Shown: in pieces, positions 51,179 through 60,082 of the stretch
Layout of the letters: each line of letters starts with the position of its first letter
Position numbering within the stretch: position 1 is the first letter of the stretch
NCBI GenBank assembly: GCA_965230615.1
Contig: OZ246012.1
Span: 2,356,001-2,420,000 of the forward strand
Length of the DNA: 64,000 nt
Source: G965230615 sp965230615
GTDB lineage: Bacteria > Pseudomonadota > Gammaproteobacteria > HTCC5015
Direction of reading: 5' to 3'
The notes under the pieces: model-generated
The model's database searches: none
What the model saw: the letters and a program-made list of their open reading frames with translations, nothing else
Told to the model about the DNA's origin: nothing
Made by a program: the position numbers and the translations under genes

Positions 51179-51787
51179 TTAAGCGGTTGCTGTTTGCTGT
51201 TGTTGCCCATGCTGCAGTTGCTTAAACTTCTGCCAAGCTGCTTGCAGCTCCTCTGAAACAGGCTCTAATACTTTGGACCACTGCCTCACATCTTGCAAGG
51301 TAATCACATCTTGTGGCTTGTCTTTAGGGAACTGACTACCTATAAACAAAACTTTCGACTGCACCGGCATATCTGGCACCATCGACCTAATCGCTAATCG
51401 GCTCAAAACAGCTTGCTCTAAAGGGTTAGCAAAGGAAAAGCTTTTCTGGTTAACAACTTGGGTCCATTGCGGAATATTATCAGCGCCATAAATCAGGCCA
51501 TCATATCGCCTAACAGTCAGCGCCAAAAGACCTTTTGGCGTCAACACAACATAATCAACAAATATTGTACCATCCATACCATCCGGCAATATCACATTAG
51601 TCAGCAACTGCGTTCCCAAACGTCGCAATACGCGTTTTATCTGATAGCGCTCACGCCAACGACTAGAAAATAACTTTATCAAAAAAAACAACATCACAGC
51701 AGCCACGACAATAATTGTTATGGTTACCGTTAACGGCAATGGTGTTGCTGTTATCATACTCATAAAATTAAACAGTAGCTCCTGCAT
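51179..51787 (-). CDS. Membrane-anchored NERD-like protein
   Basis: This is a 202-residue protein. A membrane segment (about 18-38, VTITIIVVAAVMLFFLIKLF) precedes a NERD-type (nuclease-related) domain: VLRRLGTQLLTNVILPDGMDGTIFVDYVVLTPKGLLALTVRRYDGLIYG and IPQWTQVV, followed by FANPLEQ. In active NERD nucleases an E-x-K motif follows the strand; here the place reads T-V-R, so the catalytic residues seem lost. The last 25 residues are Gln-rich. It may therefore bind rather than cut nucleic acid, or have another role. AAGGAAGGG precedes the ATG. It faces the GH3 gene from the other strand. Confidence 0.65.
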   Translation of the reverse strand: MQELLFNFMSMITATPLPLTVTITIIVVAAVMLFFLIKLFSSRWRERYQIKRVLRRLGTQLLTNVILPDGMDGTIFVDYVVLTPKGLLALTVRRYDGLIYGADNIPQWTQVVNQKSFSFANPLEQAVLSRLAIRSMVPDMPVQSKVLFIGSQFPKDKPQDVITLQDVRQWSKVLEPVSEELQAAWQKFKQLQHGQQQQTATA

Positions 51788-52147
51788 CGCCCTTCCTTGA
51801 GTAAATTATTACCAGTTAATCTTACATTGACTCACACGCTCTTTATAAAAGCCCAGCAAGCTTAGTAAATATTAACACTGAATTATTATTTATAAAGTAG
51901 AAAAGAGCACGAATTACACACCCATCACAAAATCAAATGCTTTGAGTATCTTCTTCATTTAAATAATCACACTGATAAACAAAGCATTTGATATCGTTAG
52001 TTTTTACTCAATATTGATAATGCTTACACATCATCTTCCTCAGTAACATATAGGCAACATACTATGCACAAAAAGCGAGACATGCACTATATGGCATTAT
52101 TAAAATGATTCTAGTATAGTTACCAACCTGATGATTAAGGATACTTG
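51788..52147. other. Divergent intergenic region with a long inverted repeat
   Basis: About 360 AT-rich bases between the NERD-like gene and the AlkA-type gene. It contains a 13-bp perfect inverted repeat at 51932-51992 and a TAGTATAG -10-like box just before the glycosylase gene. There is no other credible feature. Confidence 0.5.
51932..51992. repeat. 13-bp perfect inverted repeat with a 35-base loop
   Basis: ATCAAATGCTTTG (51932-51944) is exactly complementary to CAAAGCATTTGAT (51980-51992). There is no T tail. It could be a leftover mobile element end, an operator pair or a structured RNA stem. Confidence 0.6.
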
Positions 52148-52792
52148 ATGAGAGCAACTCACAATACAATCAGTGCCTTAAAACACGCCTCTGATGTAGA
52201 AGTGGCTGTCTCACAGCTTTATGCTGCAGACAAAGTCATGCCCGCTTTGATTGATAAATATGGCGTTTGCCCTTTGAAGCCCTGGCGTCGCGACGCATTT
52301 GATATGCTTATTTACTCAATTGTTGGCCAACAACTATCCACAAAGGCCGCTGCCACCATTGTCCAACGCGTTAGAGCGTTATTTCCCGATGATAAAAAAT
52401 TCTTAGCCAATAAGTTTGCACAACTTTCCCAGCAAGAGTTGCGTAACTGCGGTCTGTCTTTATCAAAGGCAAACTACTGCCTTGGTATTGCCACTGCAGT
52501 TAGTAATAACACGATAAACCTAAGAGCCCTGAAGCGACAGTCCGATGAGCAGGTTATTACTGAACTGACAGCATTGAAAGGTGTTGGCCAATGGACAGCA
52601 GAAATGCTACTGATTTTTGCTTTTGGCCGTAGCGACATTTTATCGCTCGGCGACCTTGGCCTACGCCGTGGCATGCAAGCGGCTTACAAACTCCGTAAAC
52701 GCCCAAGTGACGAACGTTTCACAAAAATCGCCAAAGCCTGGCAACCCTATCGTTCTATTGCAAGCTGGTACCTTTGGCGTGCTGCTGAATAA
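52148..52792 (+). CDS. AlkA-type DNA-3-methyladenine glycosylase II
   Basis: This is a 214-residue HhH-GPD base-excision glycosylase that removes alkylated bases from DNA. The helix-hairpin-helix is LKGVGQWTAEMLLIFAF and the catalytic Asp is in ILSLGDLGLRRG (about residue 169). The N-terminal region is short compared with full AlkA (282 residues), so it is the compact form found in many bacteria. AAGGA precedes ATG 52148; the TTG just before it is less likely. A TAGTATAG box lies upstream. The role is DNA alkylation repair, and the gene stands alone. Confidence 0.9.
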   Translation: MRATHNTISALKHASDVEVAVSQLYAADKVMPALIDKYGVCPLKPWRRDAFDMLIYSIVGQQLSTKAAATIVQRVRALFPDDKKFLANKFAQLSQQELRNCGLSLSKANYCLGIATAVSNNTINLRALKRQSDEQVITELTALKGVGQWTAEMLLIFAFGRSDILSLGDLGLRRGMQAAYKLRKRPSDERFTKIAKAWQPYRSIASWYLWRAAE

Positions 52793-52868
52793 TTACCTCA
52801 GCTCTGTACACTACCAACAATACCTACGGCGTAGTACCCGTATAATCACAATCTAACGATCTCACTTT

Positions 52869-54359
52869 ATGAGCCACAATATGCGCAATACTTTAAAACA
52901 AAGCTATGCACTCGGACTAATACTCTTATTACTCGCAAACACTGGCAACGCTTCACCACGGCAAGCTGGCTTACTGTTCGGCGAACAAGGCATTGAGCCA
53001 GGCGACCCTGCAGGCTGTGAAGCCAAACAAGCTAATCGCTGCTGGTATGTTGATGCAGCGGCAGCCGATGGTGGCAATGGCTCTTTACAAAAGCCTTTCA
53101 ACAGCTTTGAACAAGTAGTTGGCTATCGCACCTTAAGCCGTTCATATGTAAAAGGCCTGTTAAATGGCGGTGATCATTTGTATCTTACGGGCACATTCTA
53201 TTTGAGCAAACATATCGACAGCCCAGACATCAACATTACCAAAAAGTCCATGCGCCTGATTTTTGGCCACCCCGGGCAAAGTGGCACGCCAGACAACCCA
53301 ACCCTAATAAAAAGCTACAAAGGCAAACCACGCGCTGTATTAGATGGAGAATTTAAACTACTCGACACGATGCACAGTGAAACAGCAGGCTTAATCCATG
53401 TTTCAACATCTTATAAAGAACCGATGCACGATATCGTTATTCAAAACATTGAAGTAAGAAATGCTGCTGGATTAGGCATTGCTTTCGTCGACAATGTGAG
53501 CAGCGGCAAGCTTATCAGTGTTGTCGTACATGATACAGCCTTACGCGATGGCGCTAGCAGTAGTGGTGGTATCCACTTCCGTCTTACCGACAGACAACCA
53601 CTTTTTAGTATTAGCAATAGCTTGATTTATCATAACTACCGCAATGAAGATGGCAGCTGCTGTTTTATTGGCAGCAGCAACAATATTGGCGGCATTAATA
53701 TACTAACCGAACCCAAAGCCCAAGACGGCAGTAAAGTCATCATTAACAACAATATTATCAAAGATGAGCTATACGCTATCCGGCACAAACGCTCAGGCAA
53801 TATTATCACCGAAGCCGCTAACAATATTATTGAGAATGCTACTGTTGGTTTTTACATCCGCGGCTATAAAAATAACATCATCCATCACAATCTTATTAAA
53901 GACACTGATACCGCGATATTGCTTGAAGCCGAGAATCAAAAAGGCAATATGCAGGCAGAAATTTTCAACAACACTGTTATTAATGCCGAGAAGCTAATTG
54001 ATATAGGCTATGCCATTAAACCTTTTAAAAAATATGGCTTGGTGCGAAATATTAATTTATATAAAAATGTGTTTACCAGCAAGCATAACAAGCCTGCTCT
54101 AATGCTTGGCGAAAGCAAAAATGGCATATACCCACTGGATCAATGGCAAAGCGCCAACAATCTTTTTATGATTAACAACAAGCAACCATTGTTAAGACAC
54201 GAAGGCAATAGTTATACTGCCGAGCGTGCCTTTAAGGTTCTCAATGATCCTAGCTCGGTCAACAGCACGATTAAGTTTAAAGCGCCCGAACGTTATGATT
54301 ATAGCCACCAACGCTATTCTGGTTTAGGCGCTTTCGCTGATGACTCAAAGCCCAAGTAG
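52869..54359 (+). CDS. Secreted right-handed beta-helix protein
   Basis: This is a 496-residue protein with a signal peptide (hydrophobic LGLILLLLANTGNAS). The following part has many short strands separated by turns (VIIQNIEVRNAAGLGIAF, GKLISVVVHDTALRDG, SNNIGGINI, NNIIENATVGFYI, NNIIHHNLIKDTDTAILLE), the repeat pattern of right-handed parallel beta-helix proteins such as pectate lyases. No clear pectate lyase active site is visible. It may bind or cut a polysaccharide outside the cell. The start is ATG 52869 or 52881; neither has a good ribosome binding site. It is next to the sugar symporter-glucosidase region but on its own transcript. Confidence 0.75.
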   Translation: MSHNMRNTLKQSYALGLILLLLANTGNASPRQAGLLFGEQGIEPGDPAGCEAKQANRCWYVDAAAADGGNGSLQKPFNSFEQVVGYRTLSRSYVKGLLNGGDHLYLTGTFYLSKHIDSPDINITKKSMRLIFGHPGQSGTPDNPTLIKSYKGKPRAVLDGEFKLLDTMHSETAGLIHVSTSYKEPMHDIVIQNIEVRNAAGLGIAFVDNVSSGKLISVVVHDTALRDGASSSGGIHFRLTDRQPLFSISNSLIYHNYRNEDGSCCFIGSSNNIGGINILTEPKAQDGSKVIINNNIIKDELYAIRHKRSGNIITEAANNIIENATVGFYIRGYKNNIIHHNLIKDTDTAILLEAENQKGNMQAEIFNNTVINAEKLIDIGYAIKPFKKYGLVRNINLYKNVFTSKHNKPALMLGESKNGIYPLDQWQSANNLFMINNKQPLLRHEGNSYTAERAFKVLNDPSSVNSTIKFKAPERYDYSHQRYSGLGAFADDSKPK

Positions 54360-54459
54360 ACTAATGCTGAGGGTCGCCTGTTACGACAACTTGGCCATCA
54401 TCAACTTTATTACAAAAACAATGGCGACGATAAGTTGCCGCTCATGTCATTATCACTCT

Positions 54460-55674
54460 TTATTTAACTTTTACTCGGGCAATACGGCGCTTACCGACTT
54501 GATAGATATGTTCAGTACCTGCTTTAATACGCAAATTCATATCATCTATACGTTCCTGATCAATTTTCACCGCTGCCTGTTTCACCATTCTTCGCCCATC
54601 ACTGGTACTGGCAACTAAACCCGCTTCTTTTAATAAGTTGGCAATCGGTATTTCACCCTCAGGCGCTGATACTATTTTTTCTTCAATCTCATCGGGCAGC
54701 TCATTACCACTAAAGCGTTTAATAAAATCTGCCTGAGCAGCATCAGCTGCCTGCTGATTATGAAAACGCGCAACAATTTCTTTACCTAGTTCAAATTTAA
54801 TATCCCGCGGGTTAGTACCTTCCTGGATCCGCAATTTGAACGTTTCAATATCAGCCAGCGGCCTAAAACTCAGCAACTCAAAATAGCGCCACATAAGTTC
54901 ATCAGAGATTGACATGATTTTGCCAAACATTTCATTGGCCGGCTCATTGATACCAATATAATTATTGAGTGACTTGGACATTTTCTGCACACCATCCAAG
55001 CCTTCTAGAATCGGCATGGTCATAATAACTTGCTGTTCCTGACCATATTGTTTTTGTAACTCACGCCCAACGAGTAAGTTAAACTTTTGATCAGTACCAC
55101 CGAGTTCAATGTCTGCCCGCATAGCTACCGAATCATAGCCTTGGACTAAAGGATAGAGAAACTCATGAATGGCAATAGGCTGACCGTTTGTGTAACGCTT
55201 GCTAAAATCGTCCCGCTCCAACATTCTGGCAACCGTATGACGTGCCGCCAGCTGAATTAAGTCTGCCGCAGTCATCTCCCCCATCCAGGCTGAATTAAAC
55301 ATGATCTGGGTTTTGGCGGGGTCGAGGATTTTGAAAACCTGTTCTTTATAAGTTTCCGCATTAGCCTGTACATCGGCCGGCGTCAGTGGTGGCCGAGTCG
55401 CACTTTTCCCCGTAGGGTCACCGATCATGCCGGTGAAGTCCCCGATCAAAAAGAGGATATCGTGCCCTAAATCCTGCAATTGACGCATTTTATTAATTAA
55501 AACGGTATGCCCTAAGTGCAAATCTGGCGCTGTCGGATCAAAACCCGCTTTAACCCGTAAAGGTTTGCCACGTGCCAATTTGCGAATAAGCTCTTCCTCA
55601 AGCAAAATCTCATCAGTACCGCGCTTAATCTGTTCTAATACATCTGTGGGTACTGTTGTTTCTGTGTCTGTCAT
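54460..55674 (-). CDS. tyrS: Tyrosyl-tRNA synthetase
   Basis: This is a class I aminoacyl-tRNA synthetase of 404 residues. The HIGH-type motif is HLGH (53-56) in LHLGHTVLINKMRQLQDLGHD. Further motifs are FLIGDFTGMIGDPTGKSA and the KMSKS loop (GVQKMSKSLNNYIG). The C-terminal S4-like RNA-binding domain is VGKRRIARVKV. The family is the longer bacterial type with a C-terminal S4 domain. The order tyrS - M23 peptidase - anmK - erpA resembles Pseudomonas; tyrS is divergent from the M23 gene here. It is an essential housekeeping gene. Confidence 0.97.
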   Translation of the reverse strand: MTDTETTVPTDVLEQIKRGTDEILLEEELIRKLARGKPLRVKAGFDPTAPDLHLGHTVLINKMRQLQDLGHDILFLIGDFTGMIGDPTGKSATRPPLTPADVQANAETYKEQVFKILDPAKTQIMFNSAWMGEMTAADLIQLAARHTVARMLERDDFSKRYTNGQPIAIHEFLYPLVQGYDSVAMRADIELGGTDQKFNLLVGRELQKQYGQEQQVIMTMPILEGLDGVQKMSKSLNNYIGINEPANEMFGKIMSISDELMWRYFELLSFRPLADIETFKLRIQEGTNPRDIKFELGKEIVARFHNQQAADAAQADFIKRFSGNELPDEIEEKIVSAPEGEIPIANLLKEAGLVASTSDGRRMVKQAAVKIDQERIDDMNLRIKAGTEHIYQVGKRRIARVKVK

Positions 55675-55861
55675 TAAGCTTTCTCTAAATCAAAGTTGGT
55701 TATAATACAAAGAGGTGCAACCATACCCATTTCTCCAGAAAAACCAAGTATTTAGCACGCTGTTGGGCAATTTACTGAGAAAAATATTTGACCCCGAGCG
55801 CAAATGCCGCTATGGTTCACATTAGATAATTGTATAAATATCATAGAATTACATCACATTT

Positions 55862-57406
55862 ATGATGCGTGACTATAAACATAGGTACGATGATAGCAGC
55901 GCCAAGAAAAAGGCGCTTAACTCTCCCTGGCCAATGCGGGGTGCTTTATTCTTTATTGTCAGCGGTATACTTGCTGTACTGTTTGCTGCCTTGAGCGGCG
56001 AAAAAGGCGATCTACCGACGGCAGAGAATAACGATAACAGCACCTATCTGGCAATAGCTGCAATTGCTGAACCACCGCCCGCAGCACCTGCTGATGATAT
56101 GCAAATCATCGAGTTAAGCTTACCCGAATTACCCGCTGACAAACAGCCTATTATCAAGCAGTTGGCAACACTTGATGAGCCCAAAAGCCGCTTTCAAGCA
56201 GAAGCCGAAGCCGCCACTATAAAGCAGGAGCAGACCGAACAAGCCTGGCAGACCTTTACTGTGAAAGCTGGCTATAATTTGGCCATTATTGCCTCAAGGG
56301 CGGGCGTCAAAGCCAGCGAAATACATGCTTTGATGCAACTGGGAGAACCTGTCTCATTCTTAAAGCGACTCTACCCTGGCGATAAAATTCAGCTAAAAAT
56401 CCTGCCTGACGGCAGCCTGGCGGGTTTGCAATTTGATATACACCAATCCAAGCGCTTACTGGTTACCCGTATCAAAGACGCCTCACCCGGCAGCCCCCAA
56501 TTCAAAGCCCAGACCATCGAACGCCCATTGGAGACACGCATTACGCATAGTAGCGGCATCATCCAAAACTCCTTATTCGTCGCGGGCCGCGAAGCTGGCC
56601 TTAGCCCACAGCTGACCTATGAGCTGATCAAACTGTTTGAATGGGATATTGATTATTCGCAAGAGGTTCGCAAAGGTGACCGCTTTACCGTTGTTTATGA
56701 AGAATATTACCGTGACGGCAAAAAGCTGGCTAACCGCCAGGACCGCCGCAATAAACTCCCCAACAAAACCATTCTCGCCGCTGAATTTGTTAATAAGAAC
56801 ACCACCTATCGCGCAGTGCGTTATACCGATCCACAAGGCGATGTTGACTACTTTACCCCCAGCGGTGAGAGTGTTAGAAAAACCTTTCTTCGCAACCCGG
56901 TTGATTTCGCACGCATTTCATCCCGCTTCAATTTAAAGCGCCGACACCCTATCCTCAATAAAATACGTGCGCACAAAGGCGTCGATTATGCCGCGCCAAC
57001 AGGCACACCGATTCGGGCTGTTGCCGATGGTAAAATCACACATAGAGGCAGAAAAGGTGGCTACGGCCATACCCTCATTGTTCAACATGGACAACGCTAC
57101 AGCACCTTGTATGCCCACTTATCACGCTACAATAAAAAAATCAGAGTTGGCAGCCGCATTAAACAAGGGCAGGTTATTGGCTACGTGGGTAAATCTGGCC
57201 TCGCAACAGGCCCTCACCTGCATTATGAATTCCGGGTTGACGGTTTCCACAGAAACCCACTTACTCAAAAATTTCCCAGCGATAAGCCGGTTGCCGACAA
57301 ACATATGGCAGACTTTTTAAGCCAAACACGGCTACCGCTGGCACAATTAGAAACATTTAAACACTTAGAGCTGGCTAGCGCAGAGCCTGAAACTATTCTT
57401 CAATAG
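55862..57406 (+). CDS. M23-family peptidoglycan DD-metallopeptidase
   Basis: This 514-residue envelope protein has an N-terminal membrane segment (about 25-45), a linker, then an OapA/LysM-like region (FTVKAGYNLAIIASRAGVKASEIHALM, YPGDKIQLKILPDG). A C-terminal LytM/M23 domain carries the zinc ligands H371-x3-D375 (HKGVDYA) and H452-x-H454 (HLHYEF). It probably cuts peptide cross-links in the cell wall, as MepM does. It is divergent from tyrS and precedes anmK, a recycling enzyme, so the neighbourhood is about peptidoglycan. The minus-strand small gene overlaps its last 14 bases. Confidence 0.92.
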   Translation: MMRDYKHRYDDSSAKKKALNSPWPMRGALFFIVSGILAVLFAALSGEKGDLPTAENNDNSTYLAIAAIAEPPPAAPADDMQIIELSLPELPADKQPIIKQLATLDEPKSRFQAEAEAATIKQEQTEQAWQTFTVKAGYNLAIIASRAGVKASEIHALMQLGEPVSFLKRLYPGDKIQLKILPDGSLAGLQFDIHQSKRLLVTRIKDASPGSPQFKAQTIERPLETRITHSSGIIQNSLFVAGREAGLSPQLTYELIKLFEWDIDYSQEVRKGDRFTVVYEEYYRDGKKLANRQDRRNKLPNKTILAAEFVNKNTTYRAVRYTDPQGDVDYFTPSGESVRKTFLRNPVDFARISSRFNLKRRHPILNKIRAHKGVDYAAPTGTPIRAVADGKITHRGRKGGYGHTLIVQHGQRYSTLYAHLSRYNKKIRVGSRIKQGQVIGYVGKSGLATGPHLHYEFRVDGFHRNPLTQKFPSDKPVADKHMADFLSQTRLPLAQLETFKHLELASAEPETILQ

Positions 57407-57680
57407 CGACCGCTTCCTGCTCACGAAACTGCTGGCGAATCGCAGCCCTGGTGGTATCCAAAATAGTCTGTGCGACAGTATTGTTTTGCTCACGCTGCAG
57501 TGCTCGCTTTTCGTGTCGCTGCAAAGGCGCAGCCACAGTGACGACGACCTCATCATCAATATGACGTTCATTATCTGCAAAGCAATAAGGCGTTATTATG
57601 AGACTACTGATAAATACGGCTAATTTAGGGTGATAAGAAGTGGATGTTCTGCTTGATGCTTTCCTTAGTCTATTTTTCAT
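57393..57680 (-). CDS. Small exported hypothetical protein
   Basis: This is a 95-residue protein beginning at ATG 57680 (the frame goes on to 57740). The start region MKNRLRKASSRTSTSYHPKLAVFISSLIITPYCFA looks like a signal peptide. The mature part is a charged helix-rich stretch (PLQRHEKRALQREQNNTVAQTILDTTRAAIRQQFREQEAV). I do not recognise it. It overlaps the end of the M23 gene by 14 bases on the other strand. It could be a false gene, but the signal peptide followed by a helical region favours a real one. Confidence 0.45.
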   Translation of the reverse strand: MKNRLRKASSRTSTSYHPKLAVFISSLIITPYCFADNERHIDDEVVVTVAAPLQRHEKRALQREQNNTVAQTILDTTRAAIRQQFREQEAVAIEE

Positions 57681-57952
57681 TTCCCTAATCCCAAAGTAAG
57701 GGTTGATAAGAGTTCGAAGCGATTTTCGGCGCAACGACATAGTCTTCCCACAGTTAAGCTCTCGGCAATGCTTGTAAAAACTTGAATAACAAATACGGAT
57801 TCAGCGCATAAAAATCACAGCACAGAAACACTTTAGTCGTAAACTGATATAAAACTCGTGCCTGTGGCTGGCAAATCCATTAAAGTATTCAATATATTGA
57901 AGTTATTTTCAGCCAGTCCATATACACATCTAACAACTGAACCGGTGGGCCA

Positions 57953-59080
57953 ATGTCACAACACGAACAATTTCTAGGATTGATGTCAGGCACTAGTCTG
58001 GATGGTGTTGACGCTGTTGTCATGCAACTAGGCTCTGAACATAGTCAAATAATTGATGCACTATATCGGCCCTACCCCAGTAAACTTAAGCAATCTTTGC
58101 AAAAAATAATTGCTGCACAAAACAATGTCGATCTGGATACACTGTATGCTCTCGATATCGAGTTAGGCCGCTTTTTTGCGAATACTGCATTAGCACTTAT
58201 GCATCAACAAGCGCTAACACAGCAAGACATCACAGCGATTGGCTGTCATGGACAAACTATTCGGCACAGACCACCTGGCACTCAAGCGCTGCCATACACT
58301 TTGCAAATTGGCGACCCCAATACCATTGCGCAAATAACAGGCATTACCACGGTTGCTGATTTTCGCCGCCGGGATATGGCCGCTGGCGGCCAAGGCGCGC
58401 CACTGGTACCGGCGTTTCATGCTGCCACGTTTCAATCGCCAACAGAATATCGTGTCATTATCAATATTGGTGGCATTGCCAATATCACTGTTCTGCCGCC
58501 AAGCATTTCCAGCAATGTGCATGGCTTTGACACAGGCCCTGGTAATACTTTGATGAATATCTGGGCTCAACAACACTTCCAGGCTGATAGAGACGAACAA
58601 GGTGCGATTGCCGCGAGCGGCGTGATACTCGATGACTTGCTGACAAACCTACTGGCAGACCCTTACTTCACCCTACAACCACCCAAGACAACAGGCACTG
58701 AATACTTTAATGCTGCTTGGCTCAGCCAGCAGCTAGCCGCCTTTGAGAACAGCCGAGCTGAAGATATTATGGCAACACTAAACCGCTTGACCGCACAAAG
58801 CATTGCGCAACATATCAAGCTTTATGCGAGCAATACCGAAGAAGTGTTTGTCTGTGGCGGCGGTGTCCATAATGCCACCTTGATGCAAAACCTAGATGAG
58901 CTACTGCCATTGTGCAACGTTGCTTCTACAGCCACCCTCGGCATTAATCCGGATTATGTCGAAGCGGCTGCTTTTGCCTGCCTGGCAAAAATGACGCTTA
59001 ATTACCAGACTGGCAATATCCCAGGGGTGACTGGCGCGGAACAGGCTGTCATTTTAGGCGGCGTCTATCCCGCCGCATAG
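57953..59080 (+). CDS. anmK: Anhydro-N-acetylmuramic acid kinase
   Basis: This recycling kinase opens the anhydro ring of anhMurNAc and phosphorylates it to MurNAc-6-phosphate. It has an actin-like fold of 375 residues. The start QFLGLMSGTSLDGVDAV includes the ATP-binding GTSLDGVD at 13-20. Further motifs are IGCHGQTIRHRP, the conserved VADFRRRDMAAGGQGAPLVPAFH and the later FVCGGGVHNATLMQ. The length is typical. It follows the M23 gene on the same strand and is part of a conserved tyrS - M23 - anmK neighbourhood. It ends at a two-way terminator shared with erpA. Confidence 0.96.
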   Translation: MSQHEQFLGLMSGTSLDGVDAVVMQLGSEHSQIIDALYRPYPSKLKQSLQKIIAAQNNVDLDTLYALDIELGRFFANTALALMHQQALTQQDITAIGCHGQTIRHRPPGTQALPYTLQIGDPNTIAQITGITTVADFRRRDMAAGGQGAPLVPAFHAATFQSPTEYRVIINIGGIANITVLPPSISSNVHGFDTGPGNTLMNIWAQQHFQADRDEQGAIAASGVILDDLLTNLLADPYFTLQPPKTTGTEYFNAAWLSQQLAAFENSRAEDIMATLNRLTAQSIAQHIKLYASNTEEVFVCGGGVHNATLMQNLDELLPLCNVASTATLGINPDYVEAAAFACLAKMTLNYQTGNIPGVTGAEQAVILGGVYPAA

Positions 59081-59111
59081 CCCGCCACTGAACCAGCCTA
59101 TATCAAGCTAT

Positions 59112-59143
59112 AAAAAAAGGGGCGCTTGGCAGCGCCCCCTTTT
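59112..59143. terminator. Bidirectional terminator between anmK and erpA
   Basis: GGGGCGCT (59119-59126) pairs with AGCGCCCC (59131-59138) around TGGC, with A7 on the left and CTTTT on the right. It therefore works in both directions. Confidence 0.9.
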
Positions 59144-59214
59144 ATCAAGCAACTTAAGCTGACCAGCAATAACAAAACTGGCCAAGCAGGTATATTCATG
59201 TTGGGTATTAGTGG

Positions 59215-59586
59215 CTATACAGAAAAAGACGACCCACAACCACACGTTGTCGTTGCATTAGGGTTTCTAATCACAAATTGCGAGCCTTCCAGGCCCTCTG
59301 TGTAATCAATCTCAGCTCCCATGAGATATTGAATGCTCATAGGATCGATCAATAAAGTGACACCTTCCCGCTCAACCTCTGTGTCACCATCAGTGATATT
59401 TTCATCAAATGTAAATCCGTATTGGAAGCCTGAACAACCTCCACCAGAAATAAAAACCCTTAACTTAAGATTAGGGTTGTTTTCTTCTTCAATAAGTCCT
59501 TTGACTTTTTTCGCCGCACTTTCGGTAAATTCCAGTGGCGGCGGCATATCTTCAAAGGATTCTGCAACCTGAGTTTCAGCATTCAT
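59215..59586 (-). CDS. erpA: Iron-sulfur cluster insertion protein ErpA
   Basis: This is a 123-residue A-type carrier that delivers Fe-S clusters to target proteins, for example in isoprenoid synthesis. The cluster cysteines are C51 in GGGCSGFQYG and C115/C117 in TTCGCGSSF. The start extension MNAETQVAESFEDMPPPLEF is a little longer than in E. coli ErpA (114 residues). The family is clear. It is on the minus strand with the bactofilin gene just upstream, a conserved order, and shares a two-way terminator with anmK. Confidence 0.95.
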   Translation of the reverse strand: MNAETQVAESFEDMPPPLEFTESAAKKVKGLIEEENNPNLKLRVFISGGGCSGFQYGFTFDENITDGDTEVEREGVTLLIDPMSIQYLMGAEIDYTEGLEGSQFVIRNPNATTTCGCGSSFSV

Positions 59587-59660
59587 TATGTCTATGACTC
59601 CAAAAATACAACTTTCAGGACAGTCTAGCTTTTCCTGAGTGTTTTAGTCAAGTATTACGT

Positions 59661-60080
59661 CTATTTACGCTGGTTATTACCGCCTTTATTTTGGTATTCC
59701 AACAAACGCTTCTCTTGCTTGGCATGATGCACAAGATTGCCGTTTATAGCGGCCCCCATTTCCATTTCCAGCAGATTATAATAAACATTGCCCTCAATTT
59801 TGGCATGATTTGCAAGTTCCACTCGGTCACTGGCATGCACATCGCCACTGACATGACCATTTATTAATACATTTGGCACTTTGACCTCACCCTCAATAAC
59901 ACCCTCCTGACTGAGAATCAAAATAGAATCAGAAGAATCATCGGCCTGCACATTTCCTTTTATTTTACCGTCTATATGCAAACCACCTCGAAATGTTACA
60001 TCGCCTTTCACCTCGGTATTTTGACCAATAATCGTCTCAACTTTGGCTGTTTTTAATTTACTAGAGTTACTGCCAAACAT
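59661..60080 (-). CDS. Bactofilin (polymer-forming cytoskeletal protein)
   Basis: This is a 139-residue bactofilin. These proteins polymerise into filaments without nucleotide and anchor cell-wall or shape functions. The start is ATG 60080 (MFGSNSSK, with GAGG 6 bases upstream); a longer frame to 60110 overlaps the next gene. The beta-helix core begins TIIGQNTEVKGDVTFRGGLHIDGKIKGNVQ and continues in repeats (EGEVKVPNVLINGHVSGDVHASDRVELANHAKIEGNVYY). The N- and C-terminal tails are short and charged, as usual. It lies between the DUF6776 gene and erpA. Confidence 0.93.
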   Translation of the reverse strand: MFGSNSSKLKTAKVETIIGQNTEVKGDVTFRGGLHIDGKIKGNVQADDSSDSILILSQEGVIEGEVKVPNVLINGHVSGDVHASDRVELANHAKIEGNVYYNLLEMEMGAAINGNLVHHAKQEKRLLEYQNKGGNNQRK

Positions 60081-60082
60081 GC

